Source of the DNA: Hevea brasiliensis
Lineage: Eukaryota > Streptophyta > Magnoliopsida > Malpighiales > Euphorbiaceae
Direction of reading: 5' to 3'
Length of the DNA: 64,000 nt
Assembly: GCF_030052815.1 (NCBI RefSeq)
Contig: NC_079507.1
Coordinates: forward strand, 57,539,119 to 57,603,118
Of the stretch, positions 9,313 to 21,400 are shown piece after piece (the first letter of the stretch is position 1; each line of letters starts with the position of its first letter). Position numbers and translations under genes: made by a program. Below the pieces are notes generated by a model. It saw only the letters and a list, made by a program, of their open reading frames with translations. It searched no databases and was not told the origin of the DNA.

Positions 9313-11166
9313 TCAATAGTTAGCCACTATCTTATCAGGGTAATCATCAGAGCTTGCTAAGACGAAACTAATATAGCTTCTTCCTTCCTCAGCTTTCTTC
9401 TGTTCAGCCAGCCCAGCGTACATCTGTTGTCTGAATTGCTTACGAGCCTCTCGTTCTGATAGTTTTAAATCTTTGAAACCCTGCTCAAACTTGGCTTCAT
9501 CTTCAGGTGAAAAGAAGGCAACCTCCATCTTCCCAAGCTCTTCATACATTTTTTCAATCTTGGCTTTCCAGAAGAGGCCCATTTCTGTGTCCATTTTCTG
9601 GTAAGAAGTTCTCAGTAGGTACTCGTCGATCCCTCCTGCCTTGTCTATGCAACGAAGGGCATGAGTGGTGACTTTGATTCTAATGTGTCGGTCTAAGATA
9701 TAACTAAAGAGTCTCTTCTCTTGGACATTTGGTTTCCAAGTCCTCCTACTCCTATCATCACCATTTACCAACACACAATGCACTTCAGCCTGTTAGACTC
9801 CTTTTTTTTTTTTTTTTTTTTTTAGTTTTTTATAACAAACTTATAGCAGACACCCGAAAACTGAAACATGAAAACACAACAAGCAATAAATCTTTTCATG
9901 TAACTCAGGCTAGCAACAACGAAAGTAAATACCAAACAGCATTCAACATTATCTACAACTGCTATGTGTAGAAATAACACTTTGTACCAGTTCACCCAGC
10001 CACAACAACAGAAAATCATGACAATGACATGTATATTCTAAACCTGCTAGCCATATACTTAGCTTTCCATGGACCATAATACATGCTATCTTTATAATAT
10101 GGCAATCAAAAATAGTACAGCATTACTCACAAGCAAGTCACCTCTGTTCAAGCTCAAATCATTGAGGCTGTGGAACAAAAATTTGAAATTTGATCTATAA
10201 TTCATCTAAACCCAAATATCAAACAAGAAACTCTGAAAACAACCATATGCAAGGGAATTAGCACCTCAAAAGATAGTGATAACTGATAAGTCATCTCATC
10301 AAGCACCTTGGTTGGACAAGGACCAATTAGACGATTGAATAAGTTTTTTTGAGTCACTCTAAGCATATAAACATTTTCAACACCACCACCTTTTCTGGTA
10401 ATAACCCTGTCGTAGAGTTCATTCATTACATGATCTGTCTGCTCATGCATGCAGCAGTTTTGCTTCTAACCCTAGTTAAGCAAATTAAGTTAGGAGTTAC
10501 AGTCCAATAAGGCATCATTGCATCAATTGCCAAAGTGTTTCTTTATGTGTCATTTACACATATTCGAAAGTTTTCTTCAATACATACTCTCCATTGTATT
10601 ATCCAACTATACTGAACCAAAGATCAATGTGCACCTTCCAAAAAAACTTTTAGCCTTTCTTGTTATAACTCCAAATTTCTATCCATCAGCAGCAATATCA
10701 AATGATACTTCATGCAAAGGGAAGATAATAAATAAGCATACACAAACTAACATACTAGGCAATCAACACCATTTCAGAGTCAATAATATTAACACCAACA
10801 CTATCATCCACACAATTAATCATGTGCGGCGCCCTCAATTCATCCACAGGTCATTGACCAGTCATCACAAGATCAGATATTCTCCAAACCCGAAAAATTG
10901 GAACTCTCGATTTCCCTAAAAATGAAATTTCTAAGCAATACAAAGCATGGACAGAAAGAGAGAACGAACTTGTTACCACCATCTTCACTGATGCGATTGC
11001 CGAACTGGATGTGGCGACCGGCGAAAAGGCCACGCTTCGCTCGGCCCATAACGACCTTGCTATCAGGTATGGATTTCTTGAGAGACTCCTCGACTCCAGG
11101 TGTCAAATTTTTTTCTCCTACCTTTTTCATTACTTTCTTCATCATCTCCTTCCCTCTAAATGCCAT
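9313..11166 (-). CDS. Mitochondrial large-subunit ribosomal protein bL28m, two exons
   Basis: Coding exons are 11166-10970 and 9751-9313, separated by a 1218-bp intron in phase 2 (codon 66, AA|G). The product is 211 residues, the usual length for the plant nuclear-encoded L28 family. Residues 1-45 are basic (MAFRGKEMMKKVMKK), plausible for mitochondrial targeting and rRNA contact. The L28 core follows: RAKRGLFAGRHIQFGN (about 42-57), then SRRTWKPNVQEKRLFS across the junction, then THALRCIDKAGGIDEYL. The acidic tail ends at DDYPDKIVANY. The protein is expected to sit in the mitoribosome large subunit. The acceptor is a clean AG, but the donor is GTTCGT, weaker than consensus; it is the only junction that keeps frame and family sequence. 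An in-frame ATG 31 codons upstream (11259) lies at a likely 5' UTR splice boundary and is not favoured. Confidence 0.85.
9802..9824. repeat. Poly(T) tract in the bL28m intron
   Basis: 23 consecutive T on the plus strand. On the transcribed strand it is an A-run about 50 nt before the acceptor, the reverse of the usual polypyrimidine tract. Confidence 0.9.
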
Positions 11167-11240
11167 TTTCAGTATTTTCTTTGTTGCACTAGATTCTGGA
11201 CGACGGTTAGCAATTGCTTTTCCTCTTTCTTTTTGGATCT

Positions 11241-11700
11241 GATAAGCAAAATGAAGCAACTAAATGAAGAAGAATTGTTGTACAAAAAAGCTTTGAACCT
11301 AAATCAGCTAAAGTTCTATAAGGACAATATATTTCGCCAAAAATTTCTTATTTTATTCCATGATTAGCTCATGGTATAGGGAATTTATGGTTAGAGAAAA
11401 ACAGACACGCACACACAACCTGCCTGGTACGATTTCTTTAGTTCTCATTAATTTTCTCGGCAACCAAACGGAAATGCTCGAAATTGTAGCAAAATCAGAA
11501 TAGCAAAGAAAATGAGAAATAGCTAGTACCTTTAGGAGGATCTATTGATTGAAATAGAAACAGAGGGTAACTCAGATTGAATTCGGTAAAACCCTTGACG
11601 CTCAGGACTCAGAAACAGAGTACAATCATTGAACCCTAAGCTCTGCCAGTGGGGCTTGGACCTTCGGTCATCAGTCCGACCCATTACAAGCCCACATACA
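11241..11700 (-). promoter_or_regulatory. 5' UTR exon, UTR intron and promoter of the bL28m gene
   Basis: A candidate 5' UTR intron runs from donor AAAG|GTACTAG at 11530/11529 to acceptor TTATCAG at about 11242. Upstream of the UTR exon is a telo-box (AACCCTAA, 11632-11639). Site II-type elements occur at 11688-11694 (TGGGCTT on the minus strand) and 11678-11683 (TGGGTC). A telo-box with site II elements is the known promoter signature of plant ribosomal protein and mitochondrial biogenesis genes bound by TCP factors, which fits the product. Confidence 0.5.
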
Positions 11701-13049
11701 TGCAAGGAAAACGAAGTGCACATAAAGTGATTTATGTCTGTTAACAAGGCCATGTAAATGGAAACAAAATTACTACAGAACATTAATAAAATAAAATATA
11801 TTACTAGTTTTCAATTATTATATAAAAAAGCTATAGGACTTTTAATTTTCAATATATATGGAGAAAAACACATTGGATTAGTGCCCATGAAATGGGCTGA
11901 GCAATTATAATGTCTGGAGAGAAGTCAGGTTGCCCAGGAAGTCTTCACTGCATATGCATATATGGGTTTCATTCAAACATTTCTATTAATAAGCTTTAGA
12001 AGAAACATCACCATAAACAGTGTACTCTAGGACAACTACAGAGACATCCATGTTAAACTGAGAAATTTCACAAACAGCAAGAGCTCACCCTACCAAAGTC
12101 GAACCTTGCACAAACAAACAAACCAAACCCACCAAGACCAAGCTACAAGGAAAGCCAGCAAACTTTTCCATGGTCTTCAAATCACAGCAAATAGCTATTC
12201 TTAACGTCATAATGTGGTTAAAGCTCAAGATGTAACCATTTCCTGTAACCATGAACATTGATAAAAACAGAATTCTTCCCTATTCTTATTTACAATTTTA
12301 AAGATCCTGATGCCTGGTGGGATAATTTCACAAGAAAATAGCTACTACCAGCAAAAATTCCAAATTTACGTAAAATTAATATTTTATCTCCTCAAGATCT
12401 ACAGCAAAATCTAAATAATCAAAATAAAATATGTTGTCAATTTTATGAATTATATAGTTCCGAGCTAAAACAATGATCAAGAAAGTGGTCTAATTTGTGT
12501 CTCAACTCTCAATTGCTATAACCTTTCAGTTCAACAAACAAATACAGAGTTCTCTTGAGACAAGTTAAAATGATTTGTTTCAAATTTCTCTGTTGTTTTC
12601 AAATAATAGATATGAGAATTATATACTACTTTTTATTATTTTCTAATGCAAATAGAAATAAAGTCAAGCAACAATATTTTTCTGTACATAAATCATGCAG
12701 GGTCCAAAGATTCAAAGGAACTGCCTGCACTGTAAGAATACTTAACAATCACTTCATCAGTCAAACTAGGGTACTGCAAAGCTTGAGGGATCTCTAATGC
12801 ACATTAACATAAATATTATTGCAAGACCTTGAGATTAATTTAAGCCTTCAGAATCTCTTGCACAACAACGTTAGTCAGTGATGCGAAGTACAAATTAGAA
12901 TTAATAAGGAGGAAGAAGAAGAAGAACAAGAAGATTGTTCTAGTGGAAAATTAATCTCAGCCTGTTGCCAATGCATATCTCACTGTACAAAGCAAAGACT
13001 ATTATGAGCAGCATATCTAAATCATAAATTCAAAAGAAAATTACAAAAT
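11701..13049. other. Intergenic region
   Basis: No gene recognised. The right end (12800-13049) is probably 3' UTR of the zinc-finger gene on the minus strand, including a GAA-rich patch at 12911-12935. Confidence 0.4.
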
Positions 13050-13808
13050 TCAGAGCTTCAAGGTAAGATCCGGTGCAGATGAATCGGTCCTTGGCTGCGG
13101 TGCCATTTCTACAATATTCATATTTCGACTTTGACCCAACTCTAAGCCAAACTTACCACCAACTGATTCATCCACCTGCCTAAAACTTCCGGGCCAATGC
13201 AGGCCAACATCATCATCTTCCGTGAATACTGGAGTTCCATAATAGCTTTGCTCAAATCTAGCTCCACCTCTTGTATCAGGAGGCTTTTGTGGTGGTACCA
13301 TATTATGATGCATCGCAGAATGAGCTTTGATCCCAAGGGACCTAAATGCAGAACCATGAAGTGGCAGAGTTGCCAAGCTAGTATACCTATCTGAAAATAT
13401 TCCCAAACGCATTGCACGCTTCGCCATTGTTCGTTCTCTCTTATGTGCATTTTGGTGGCCTCCGAGTGCCTGTGAGCTGTAGAACTTGCGTCTGCAGTAG
13501 TTGCAAGAGAAAACTCTGGGGATGGTTGCAGCTGGAGTAGGGGCAGCTACTTTACTGCTAGTCTCACCTGTGCCTTTCAACTCAATGTCATTGGAGTTAA
13601 AAGTAAGTGATAGGTCAAGGGAAACAGGCATTGGACCATGTTGAAGCTTAGCAAGATCTGTGAGAGAGGAAGACGGGGTGCTGCTGTCCTTGGAAGGATC
13701 AGGGGATGGTTCTTGCAAAGATACATTGGATGCCACTTGGCTGTTGATTTCAGACTCATTTTCAGATTCTAATTTGTTGTTCTGCAATGTCATGATCATG
13801 AAAAGCAA
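13050..13808 (-). CDS. C2H2 zinc-finger repressor, ZFP4-like
   Basis: Open frame of 252 residues from ATG 13808, or 247 from ATG 13793. One C2H2 finger lies at residues 102-122 (C-x2-C-x12-H-x3-H) and contains the plant QALGGH motif at 113-118. Two EAR-type LxLxL repression motifs flank it: SLDLSLTF near residue 65 and DLTLKL at the extreme C-terminus. This single-finger, double-EAR layout fits the ZFP1/3/4/7 subgroup, nuclear repressors linked to trichome and hormone responses. The SQVASNVSLQE block near residues 23-33 also fits. The start is uncertain: a good splice acceptor (TTGCAG) lies at 13782-13787, exactly in phase before NNKLESE. The first few residues may therefore come from an upstream exon, and the ATGs at 13808-13793 may be intronic. 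Confidence 0.85.
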   Translation of the reverse strand: MLFMIMTLQNNKLESENESEINSQVASNVSLQEPSPDPSKDSSTPSSSLTDLAKLQHGPMPVSLDLSLTFNSNDIELKGTGETSSKVAAPTPAATIPRVFSCNYCRRKFYSSQALGGHQNAHKRERTMAKRAMRLGIFSDRYTSLATLPLHGSAFRSLGIKAHSAMHHNMVPPQKPPDTRGGARFEQSYYGTPVFTEDDDVGLHWPGSFRQVDESVGGKFGLELGQSRNMNIVEMAPQPRTDSSAPDLTLKL

Positions 13809-16051
13809 AAATACTTTGGTCTATCTGAATCAGAGAAAAATCGAACAAGCTGCTGAAGCTGATTGACTAATGCTTCACCTGCATGCGCAGAAGCCCAAGG
13901 GATGAAATTATTTGCTTTGGAGTGGGAATGTAGCTCAAATAGAGAAGGACAAGGTATATCATGCAACAAGAATAACATATACTAGCATAAGCATACAAAT
14001 TTTAGACAAATACATATAGCTATAATCCAACTTCCATCCATGAAACAATGTAGATCATGACGACGTAAATGACCAGAGAAACATTTCTCTAGGTCTCGGG
14101 ATATTCATGTCAAAGTGCAAACCTCATGATCATGCCCACATTCAGGGCCTCAGCAAAGAAGAAGGATGCACCAAATTCTGCCAATCGACAATCAGTAACA
14201 GAAGTAAATGATTACAATCATCTAATTCAAGACATATGCCATATCACAGCACACCAACTGGATGAAATTCCATGCAGTCATCTAATAGCTTTCAAAGTCA
14301 TGCAAAACACTAAGATCACTGTTACCTTGGTTGGACGCAAGGGCTTTTTATATTTTTAGTAAACTACTTGAGCACTATTTGATTCCCTAACTTAGCCCCT
14401 GAGAAATTCAGAAAGAAATAACCTTTCTTTGTTCTTAGCCATGAAAGTATTTTAAACTCAAATTCCATTTAAGGCATGCATGAAAAATGAAATTTTATAA
14501 CCTTCAACCCTCATGTGAAAAGTTATATAATTTGCTTATTATTGACTGTGCATTAAATTCAAGAATAGACTCGATATAATACATAAATACTTGGGTTCTA
14601 TGGTAATGAATGACCTTAAAAATGATTTTCAAATGGCTATTAAAACCATTAAAGTATATATATTGCAATCCGATCATTTTGCCAAAACCTGTGTAAGCAA
14701 TCAAAGAATGAACACAGGCTCATCATTTATCTTGCAGGAAATGGAAAAGCTACTGGTTCACAAAGATGACCTTTAAATCCTAACTAAAACTTGGAGCAAA
14801 GAAACCTCAATCCAGCTGCATCTGTGATTCAATAACAAGTAAAAGTTACCAGTAGACTAAAAAAGGAGCCATATATCTCTATGCTACCAGTAATAAATTG
14901 GGGAGTGCAATGTTGAAGTAAGGAACAAAAAATAAAGGATTCTGTGAAAGAACTAGTAAGTTACTCAAACACTATGCTTCACTGTTCTTTCAATGTGAGA
15001 TTAGGCATTACAATCACCTTGAGAACTTCCTTAGCTACCATAGAGCCTTTTGAGTTCTGCATATTTCAATATGCCAAATCATTTGGACATGTAATATAGC
15101 CTCTTAGATAAAATGCCTACAATCATTCCAAGGAAATTCTATGGAACATGCTAATACAAAGTTACATGCACTACCTTCTCTTTCCTTCCCAATTCATTAT
15201 CATTTTATTTTGTTGTTTTATGTTTACCATTTGTATCCTAATCCCAGTAATTCTCTCATACAAATTAAAACTGATTATCTAGCATGCAAATATTATACTT
15301 GATCCATTTTTTTTATGGATCAACAACACCATTCAAAGCACCACAAACCTTCTTAGGTTATCCTTGGAAGACTTGAACATAACCTGCAATATAAAAATAG
15401 AGACCACTCCATTAAGTTTTAAACCTTCATAATCTTTAAGACATTCCTCATAGCATACTTTCTGTAAATACATTTGCTAATCAATTGGTTCAGCATTGGT
15501 AGTTTCTCCAAAAAGAATAAATTGGTGACATTTATAACCCCAATTCTACAGATCAGTGTGTAAACAGAGTGAATCAAATGGGTAGAGGGTGCATAACAAG
15601 TTCAAACATGGAAAAAAATAATTCTCAATGATGTACGGCAGCTTTAATAAAGTTAATGGGCTGTATTGAAATTTATCTCAAATCAAGAAATCTGGCTAGT
15701 GGCATCAGTCTACTTAAACAACATAGTTTTTATTTGCAAGTTAGAAACTCACCATAAGCTACCTAGAGTAGGGAAAAGAAAAGGAAAATAAAGTGAAATC
15801 CAGCAACCAACAAATATTAAGCAACAAAAGTTCTAAAAGAGCAGAGTGCCTAGCATCATGTTAGTCACTGGAATTCATATATTCTTCTTTGGACTGGAAT
15901 TCAAATATTCTTCTTTGGAGTTTCAAATAGCTTCTTTTCAACTAGTTTGAGGGAGTAATAAGAAGAGAATGTATTGATTTACAACAATTTGATTACATGT
16001 TTTCTTACTTGAATATATTGAGTATCGAAAAAATCATAGATATATATACAT

Positions 16052-16402
16052 ATATATCCCCACTCTTAGAGAGACAAACGAACTGAATTTGGATAGAAAT
16101 TAAAACTTAAGTTTGTTCCCATATGTCTTCTTTTTCTAATCCAATCATAGTGAAAAACAGAGTAACCAGTGGAGGGCTACTGACTTTAGCTTGCTAAGCA
16201 CATGCAAGATCCAGAACTAATTATATATATATATATATCCCCACTCTTAGAGAGACAAACGAACTGAATTTGGATAGAAATTAAAACTTAAGTTTGTTCC
16301 CATATGTCTTCTTTTCCCAATCCAATCATAGTGGAAAACAGAGTAACCAGTGGAGGGCTACTGACTTTAGCTTGCTAAGCACATGCAAGATCCAGAACTA
16401 AT
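16052..16402. repeat. Recent tandem duplication, ~170-bp unit, two copies
   Basis: 16052-16222 and 16233-16403 are almost identical over about 170 bp (offset 181 bp), from ATATATCCCCACTCTTAGAG to GATCCAGAACTAATT. Only a few substitutions separate them (for example TTTCTAATCC versus TTCCCAATCC). The copies are joined by a TA run, which suggests slippage or unequal exchange at the TA tract. Confidence 0.95.
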
Positions 16403-17864
16403 TCTTATGGGCACCCAACTTATAATCAGCAATGCAATCAGATTTATATACTTGAAAACTTCTATTTTCACCATAGAGTTCTATGCATGAACAACTTTTG
16501 CCAGAGCAACAGCTAAAAGAAGCTCTCTACTTACCCACAAATAGCCAGTAATATGTAGAATGTATCCATACTAGAACACTTATGTTTCACTACTAAATTC
16601 TTCTCCAACCACTATCAATTTAAGGTAACCAGATAAATTTTCCGCGGAGCTAAAAACCCTGAAATTTTACTTATAGTTGATCTCATATGACAAAGGAAAA
16701 TAGCAGAAAATCTCCACAATTTCATATCATGAATGTTCTTCCAAAACAGAGGCCTTATACATCGGTAATCAGCAGTATAATGCTTCCAATAGACCTAGAT
16801 TTTTTACTTTGCTTTCAAAAACAAGAAAAAAAAAAAATAGTTCAAGGACACCAAATCGATCGCCCACTCATGAACCATGATCACGTAAGTGAAACTAGTA
16901 ATCTCACGTCCACTCTTATCAAACTAATTAGAACTCCTATAGGACACATCCAGACATCAACTGAATAGGATAGATTCAAGTCACACCAACCTGGAATGAA
17001 AATTATCCTTCATCTTGGAGCAGCTAATAAAAGAAATTAAGCTATATTATCAGAAGATTAGTACTTTTTTTGTTTAGGATAGGGGAAAATGCAACAATGA
17101 ATTAGTTCCAATTGAGAATTTGTGCATTTAAATATGAATATAAACTCTTCATTCATGCCACCGGGAGAAGCACCCTTCACAAACATCGAAATCCAAATAA
17201 CACAACAGAGTAATATAACTGGACCACAAAGCAAACACCCCACAATCACATCATCAAAAACCAGAAGAACACTTGACAAGTCCAGAATTCTACTAAACTC
17301 TCAGGCCCTTAACAAAAGCCAAAATCCACAACCCCAATAAGGATAGCAAAGAACTAGTAAATTTATGCCCCCCAAATATGAAAACGAGAAAAGATTAAAG
17401 ATCAAAGTAAAATAAAAGGAGGGGAAGAAAAGAATCAGAAAGATAAAGAAACAGCCATAAAAATCAAATCTTGAGGTGATAAGGCAGGTAGTTAAAGAGT
17501 TCCTTACATGGTGGTATCTTGAAATTGGCTAGTATGGCTCAAGGACATGTTGCTTTGGAGATAGTGTGAAAGTATCAAAAGAAAAGACATAGTAGCAATT
17601 GTGTTTTCTTGTTTTTACCACTTATGGAGTAGGTGAAAATAGATAAAAAGTGAATAAACGGAGACATAAGCTCATCAAGATTCAAGAGAGATATATGCAG
17701 GCAATTATAGCGTCATGGGAAAGCAGAAGCAGAAGAAATGGAGATGATGGAGCAAAGTCAGAGAAGTCAGAAAGAGCTAAAAAAGAAGGGATATAATGCA
17801 GTAACCACTCTAATGTTGAATTTTGGGCTCCTCCATTCTTTTAACAGCTGCATATCATATGGAC

Positions 17865-17866
<2 letters not shown>

Positions 17867-17899
<33 letters not shown>
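17867..17899. repeat. (GA)n microsatellite
   Basis: About 16 GA units on the plus strand (CT on the minus strand). Confidence 0.95.
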
Positions 17900-17904
<5 letters not shown>

Positions 17905-18287
17905 AAAAAGCCCAACAATAGAGACGCAAAGGCTTGTGATTCATCACTAATTCCATTATCTTTCCACCATAGGAGCAGTTTGAGTTAGTGTTTAAAAAAA
18001 ATTAATATATTAACAAAAAATATTGCAATTAATTTAAAATTAAATTTAATATATTTTTTCAACAATATTTAAAATAATATATATTTTGTAAAATATTTCT
18101 TTTAACTAAAGTTTGACTTGAAATCAGTTTGTGGTCAGATTCTGTTCAAGGTTTCTTACCCATCAATTTCTTTTGCCGTCAGACGGAGTCCCATAACAAC
18201 CCCCATCTCTCCCTCTCTTACAGTCTTTACTTGCTGCTGCTGTTCAACATGCACATGAGCCTTCACTTATGCCCATACATCTTTGCC

Positions 18288-18298
18288 TTTATATAGTT
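18288..18298 (-). promoter_or_regulatory. Candidate TATA box, minus strand
   Basis: On the minus strand the sequence reads CTATATAAAGG, a canonical plant TATA box. It is followed by a less AT-rich stretch (18290-18150) with a donor-like GGTAAGAAACC near 18155. It could drive the zinc-finger gene through a long 5' intron. No transcript evidence is available, and the link is speculative. Confidence 0.25.
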
Positions 18299-18400
18299 AA
18301 AAATTAAAAATTAAAAAATAAAAAAAAGAAAATTTTAAGTCTTTGGGACAAGCATAAATCATTAGTCATCTTCACATCTACAGGATAATATGGCTGGTTC

Positions 18401-21400
18401 ATGACCCTTAGCCATGAGACAAAGGCCATGGAGCCAACCTTGCCTCACAGGTGGCCCCAGAAGATTGCTCTGTGTTTCATCTCTCACGCTCAGGAATTAT
18501 TTGGTGTATGCAAACAAAAACATGCTCCTGATCAAGTTAATAATTTTGCTATTTTGTTATGAACTTAACTTTCATTTCTATTTATTGGAGTCATTATTTT
18601 TCTTTCCATCACTTGATGTGTTTTCTCATCTAGAGATGTTTGTATATATCTATTCAAATTAATTATTGATATATTATTAAAATAAAATTGATATTTTCAT
18701 GTTGATATATTTGACATTATTATTGGACCTACAGTTAAAAAAAAATATTTTTCTAAATATATTAATTTGAGAGCATTAAAAATATTTAAAATTAAATTTG
18801 ATAAGTTTTAGTTGTAAAAATATTAAAATAATAATTTTTTTTTAATTATTTTTTTAGTAATTTTTAAAATAATTAAAAAAAAAACAATTTTAAACTCCTA
18901 AAATCAATGTCAAACAAACATATAAGAAATTTCATTATAAAATACACTTTCTTATTTTGGTCAATTGAGTATATAAATTACTTCATATGTCCTATTATAG
19001 GTAAAAATTTTTCAAATACGATGATGCTTCAAATGCTGAAAGATATTTGATTTAATTCATAGTACGACGGACTTAGATAATGTATAATCAATTTTATAAT
19101 ATGTTTAAATTTAATAATGATATTTGTGATGAATTTTGATTTAAATTCACATTTTATTTATTAAATACTCGTTATTCTAATCCATTATATATATATATAT
19201 TTGGATTTTGAAAATTATATTTTAAATAAATATATTTTAAATATTTAATAGTATTATAAAATTTTAAAATATAAATTTTTTAAAATATATAAAATTAAAC
19301 ATATTCAAGTAGTATTTGAATATATAATTTGATTTAGAACGGTACATACACTTTAAAATAAATTTTATTAAATTTGAAATAAATTTAAATATTGAAATTA
19401 TTTATCAAATTCAAATTTTAGCTTGTAATTTTCGTAGATATCCTACAATTGCCTCTACCCATCTGCTTTTATTAAACATTGCTATCATATGACCAATAAA
19501 AGTTGCTATTGCCAAACCCTAAACCTAATTGCATTTGACTTTATGCATTCTCCATATTTGATTATCATTTTAGTAATGTACAGGCAATACAATATAATAG
19601 AGGGCAGCTCTCCCATTACTATTCATATTATATTTTTCAAAAAAATAAAAATAAATTAATTTTATATTCATTTAACTTTAATTAAAATTTAAATTCAAAA
19701 ATTGACAGTTTTAGAAATAATTTTAATATTATTAAATTAAAGTTTATTAATTTAAATAAATTTAATATATTCACATTTGATAGTGATAAAACTTTTTAAA
19801 TACATTAAAAAATATATATTATTGAAAAAGACAATCATTAACTCCAAATGAATTAGTCTTTTATATATCATAAAGTAGAGATAAAAAAATATTTTAATGT
19901 AAAAAAATTATATTGACATTTGATTTGACGGCCATATTAAGTATAATTGATGTTAAATAAAGTAATTATATACTTAGGAGTAACCTAACTCATATCATAA
20001 TCTAATCGACATTTAATTTCCAAACGTTACATCTGCTGAGGTCTGTCTATGCATATTTGATGTAGCTTAGTGGGTTTACATCACTATGATGTTTCCTACT
20101 AAACTTTCTTGGCCAATTTTTTGAATTCTCTGCTCTGGTTTCTATGGGTCAACCGCCTACTCTGTCCTTTTCATCCCAAAAAGCCTCTCCACTATCAAAC
20201 CCATATGCTTTCAAATCCACTCATATCTATACTCTATACTTTGTTATATATTGGTGGTCCCTTTTTTTAGTTAATTTATGGGATTTATTAAAAAATTAAA
20301 AAGAAAGTTATCTTATAATAAATAATAATAAAAAGTTGATTTCCTAGAACATTAGATTTTTTTTATAAGCATTATAAATATAAAAATATTTACTAGAAAA
20401 ATTATAATATATATATTCATAATAATATTCATTTATTTTTTTTATCAAAAGTACAAATTAGAGATTAAGGGATTCGAAATTAATACTTATCAGACTTGAA
20501 TTATATTATCAACCAACGAAATTAAGACGTACTTAAGTGAATAATGCTTATTCACTCAAATAAATTTTAAATATTATTATAATGTATTAGTGTAATTAAA
20601 ATTATAAATTTCTTAAATTTAAATTTAAATTTTATTAAATGAGAAAAAGGGATTTTTTTATAAAAAAAAAGAAGAAGAAAGAATATATATTTTTAGTGTG
20701 TAACTCAATCTTCTTGATTGGCTCCACCAAGACACAACATTTAATATATATCCCTAATCTAAAACAAGGTTTAGAGATAAGAAAACTGTTAATTTTTAAC
20801 ACGCATTACTACAAGCCAAAGTGATGGAATTTTAATAATTACAAAATAAATAATTAAAAATGTTTACATTAGAATGTAGACAACCAAACGTGGCATCCAA
20901 CGAGAGAGGCTCAACAAATTGGTCCCCCACCATACTTGAAAGCCAACGTGAGTCACCCATTATTCCTTTGGGGTAAAGTACGGAATCATGCAGACGATTA
21001 TGATCATTTCTCTTTTACCATTATCTCTTTATTTTCAAACTATACTTTTCCAGGTGGCCTTTTGTTTTAGATTTTCTATGCTTGGGCTTGGCTGTATTTT
21101 CGAAGCCACTTATGGATACAAGTTATTCCGAAACCAGAGATTGCTCCATGCCACCAGTTTACGCGATTATCTCTCACAGGTTCACTTTCCATGTCATGAG
21201 GATGATTCACAATGCGATGATAGTAATAAATTATTATTTTATATATATATACATATAAAATATTGTATATAAAATATATAAAAAAATAAAAATAAGGCAA
21301 ATATATTATCAATAAAAAATAATAAATTTGCAATAATAACTATTACATAATTATAATTTTAATTATTATATAATTTCAAAATATAAATTTTATAAATTAA

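Larger units (their letters stand above)
13809..18400 (-). other. Upstream region of the zinc-finger gene; possible long 5' intron
   Basis: No coding exon could be proved. Three things suggest transcription through part of it on the minus strand. These are the acceptor at 13782-13787, donor-like GTAAG sites (minus strand near 17510 and 18155), and a CT-rich tract on the minus strand at 17867-17899 of the kind seen in 5' UTRs. It also holds the tandem duplication at 16052-16402 and a small 27-bp tandem repeat at about 15868-15920. The rest is ordinary AT-rich DNA. Confidence 0.3.

Noticed and set aside
10518..11367. Plus-strand frames across the bL28m gene
   Set aside because: They are shadows of the minus-strand exon 1 and its intron and match no family.
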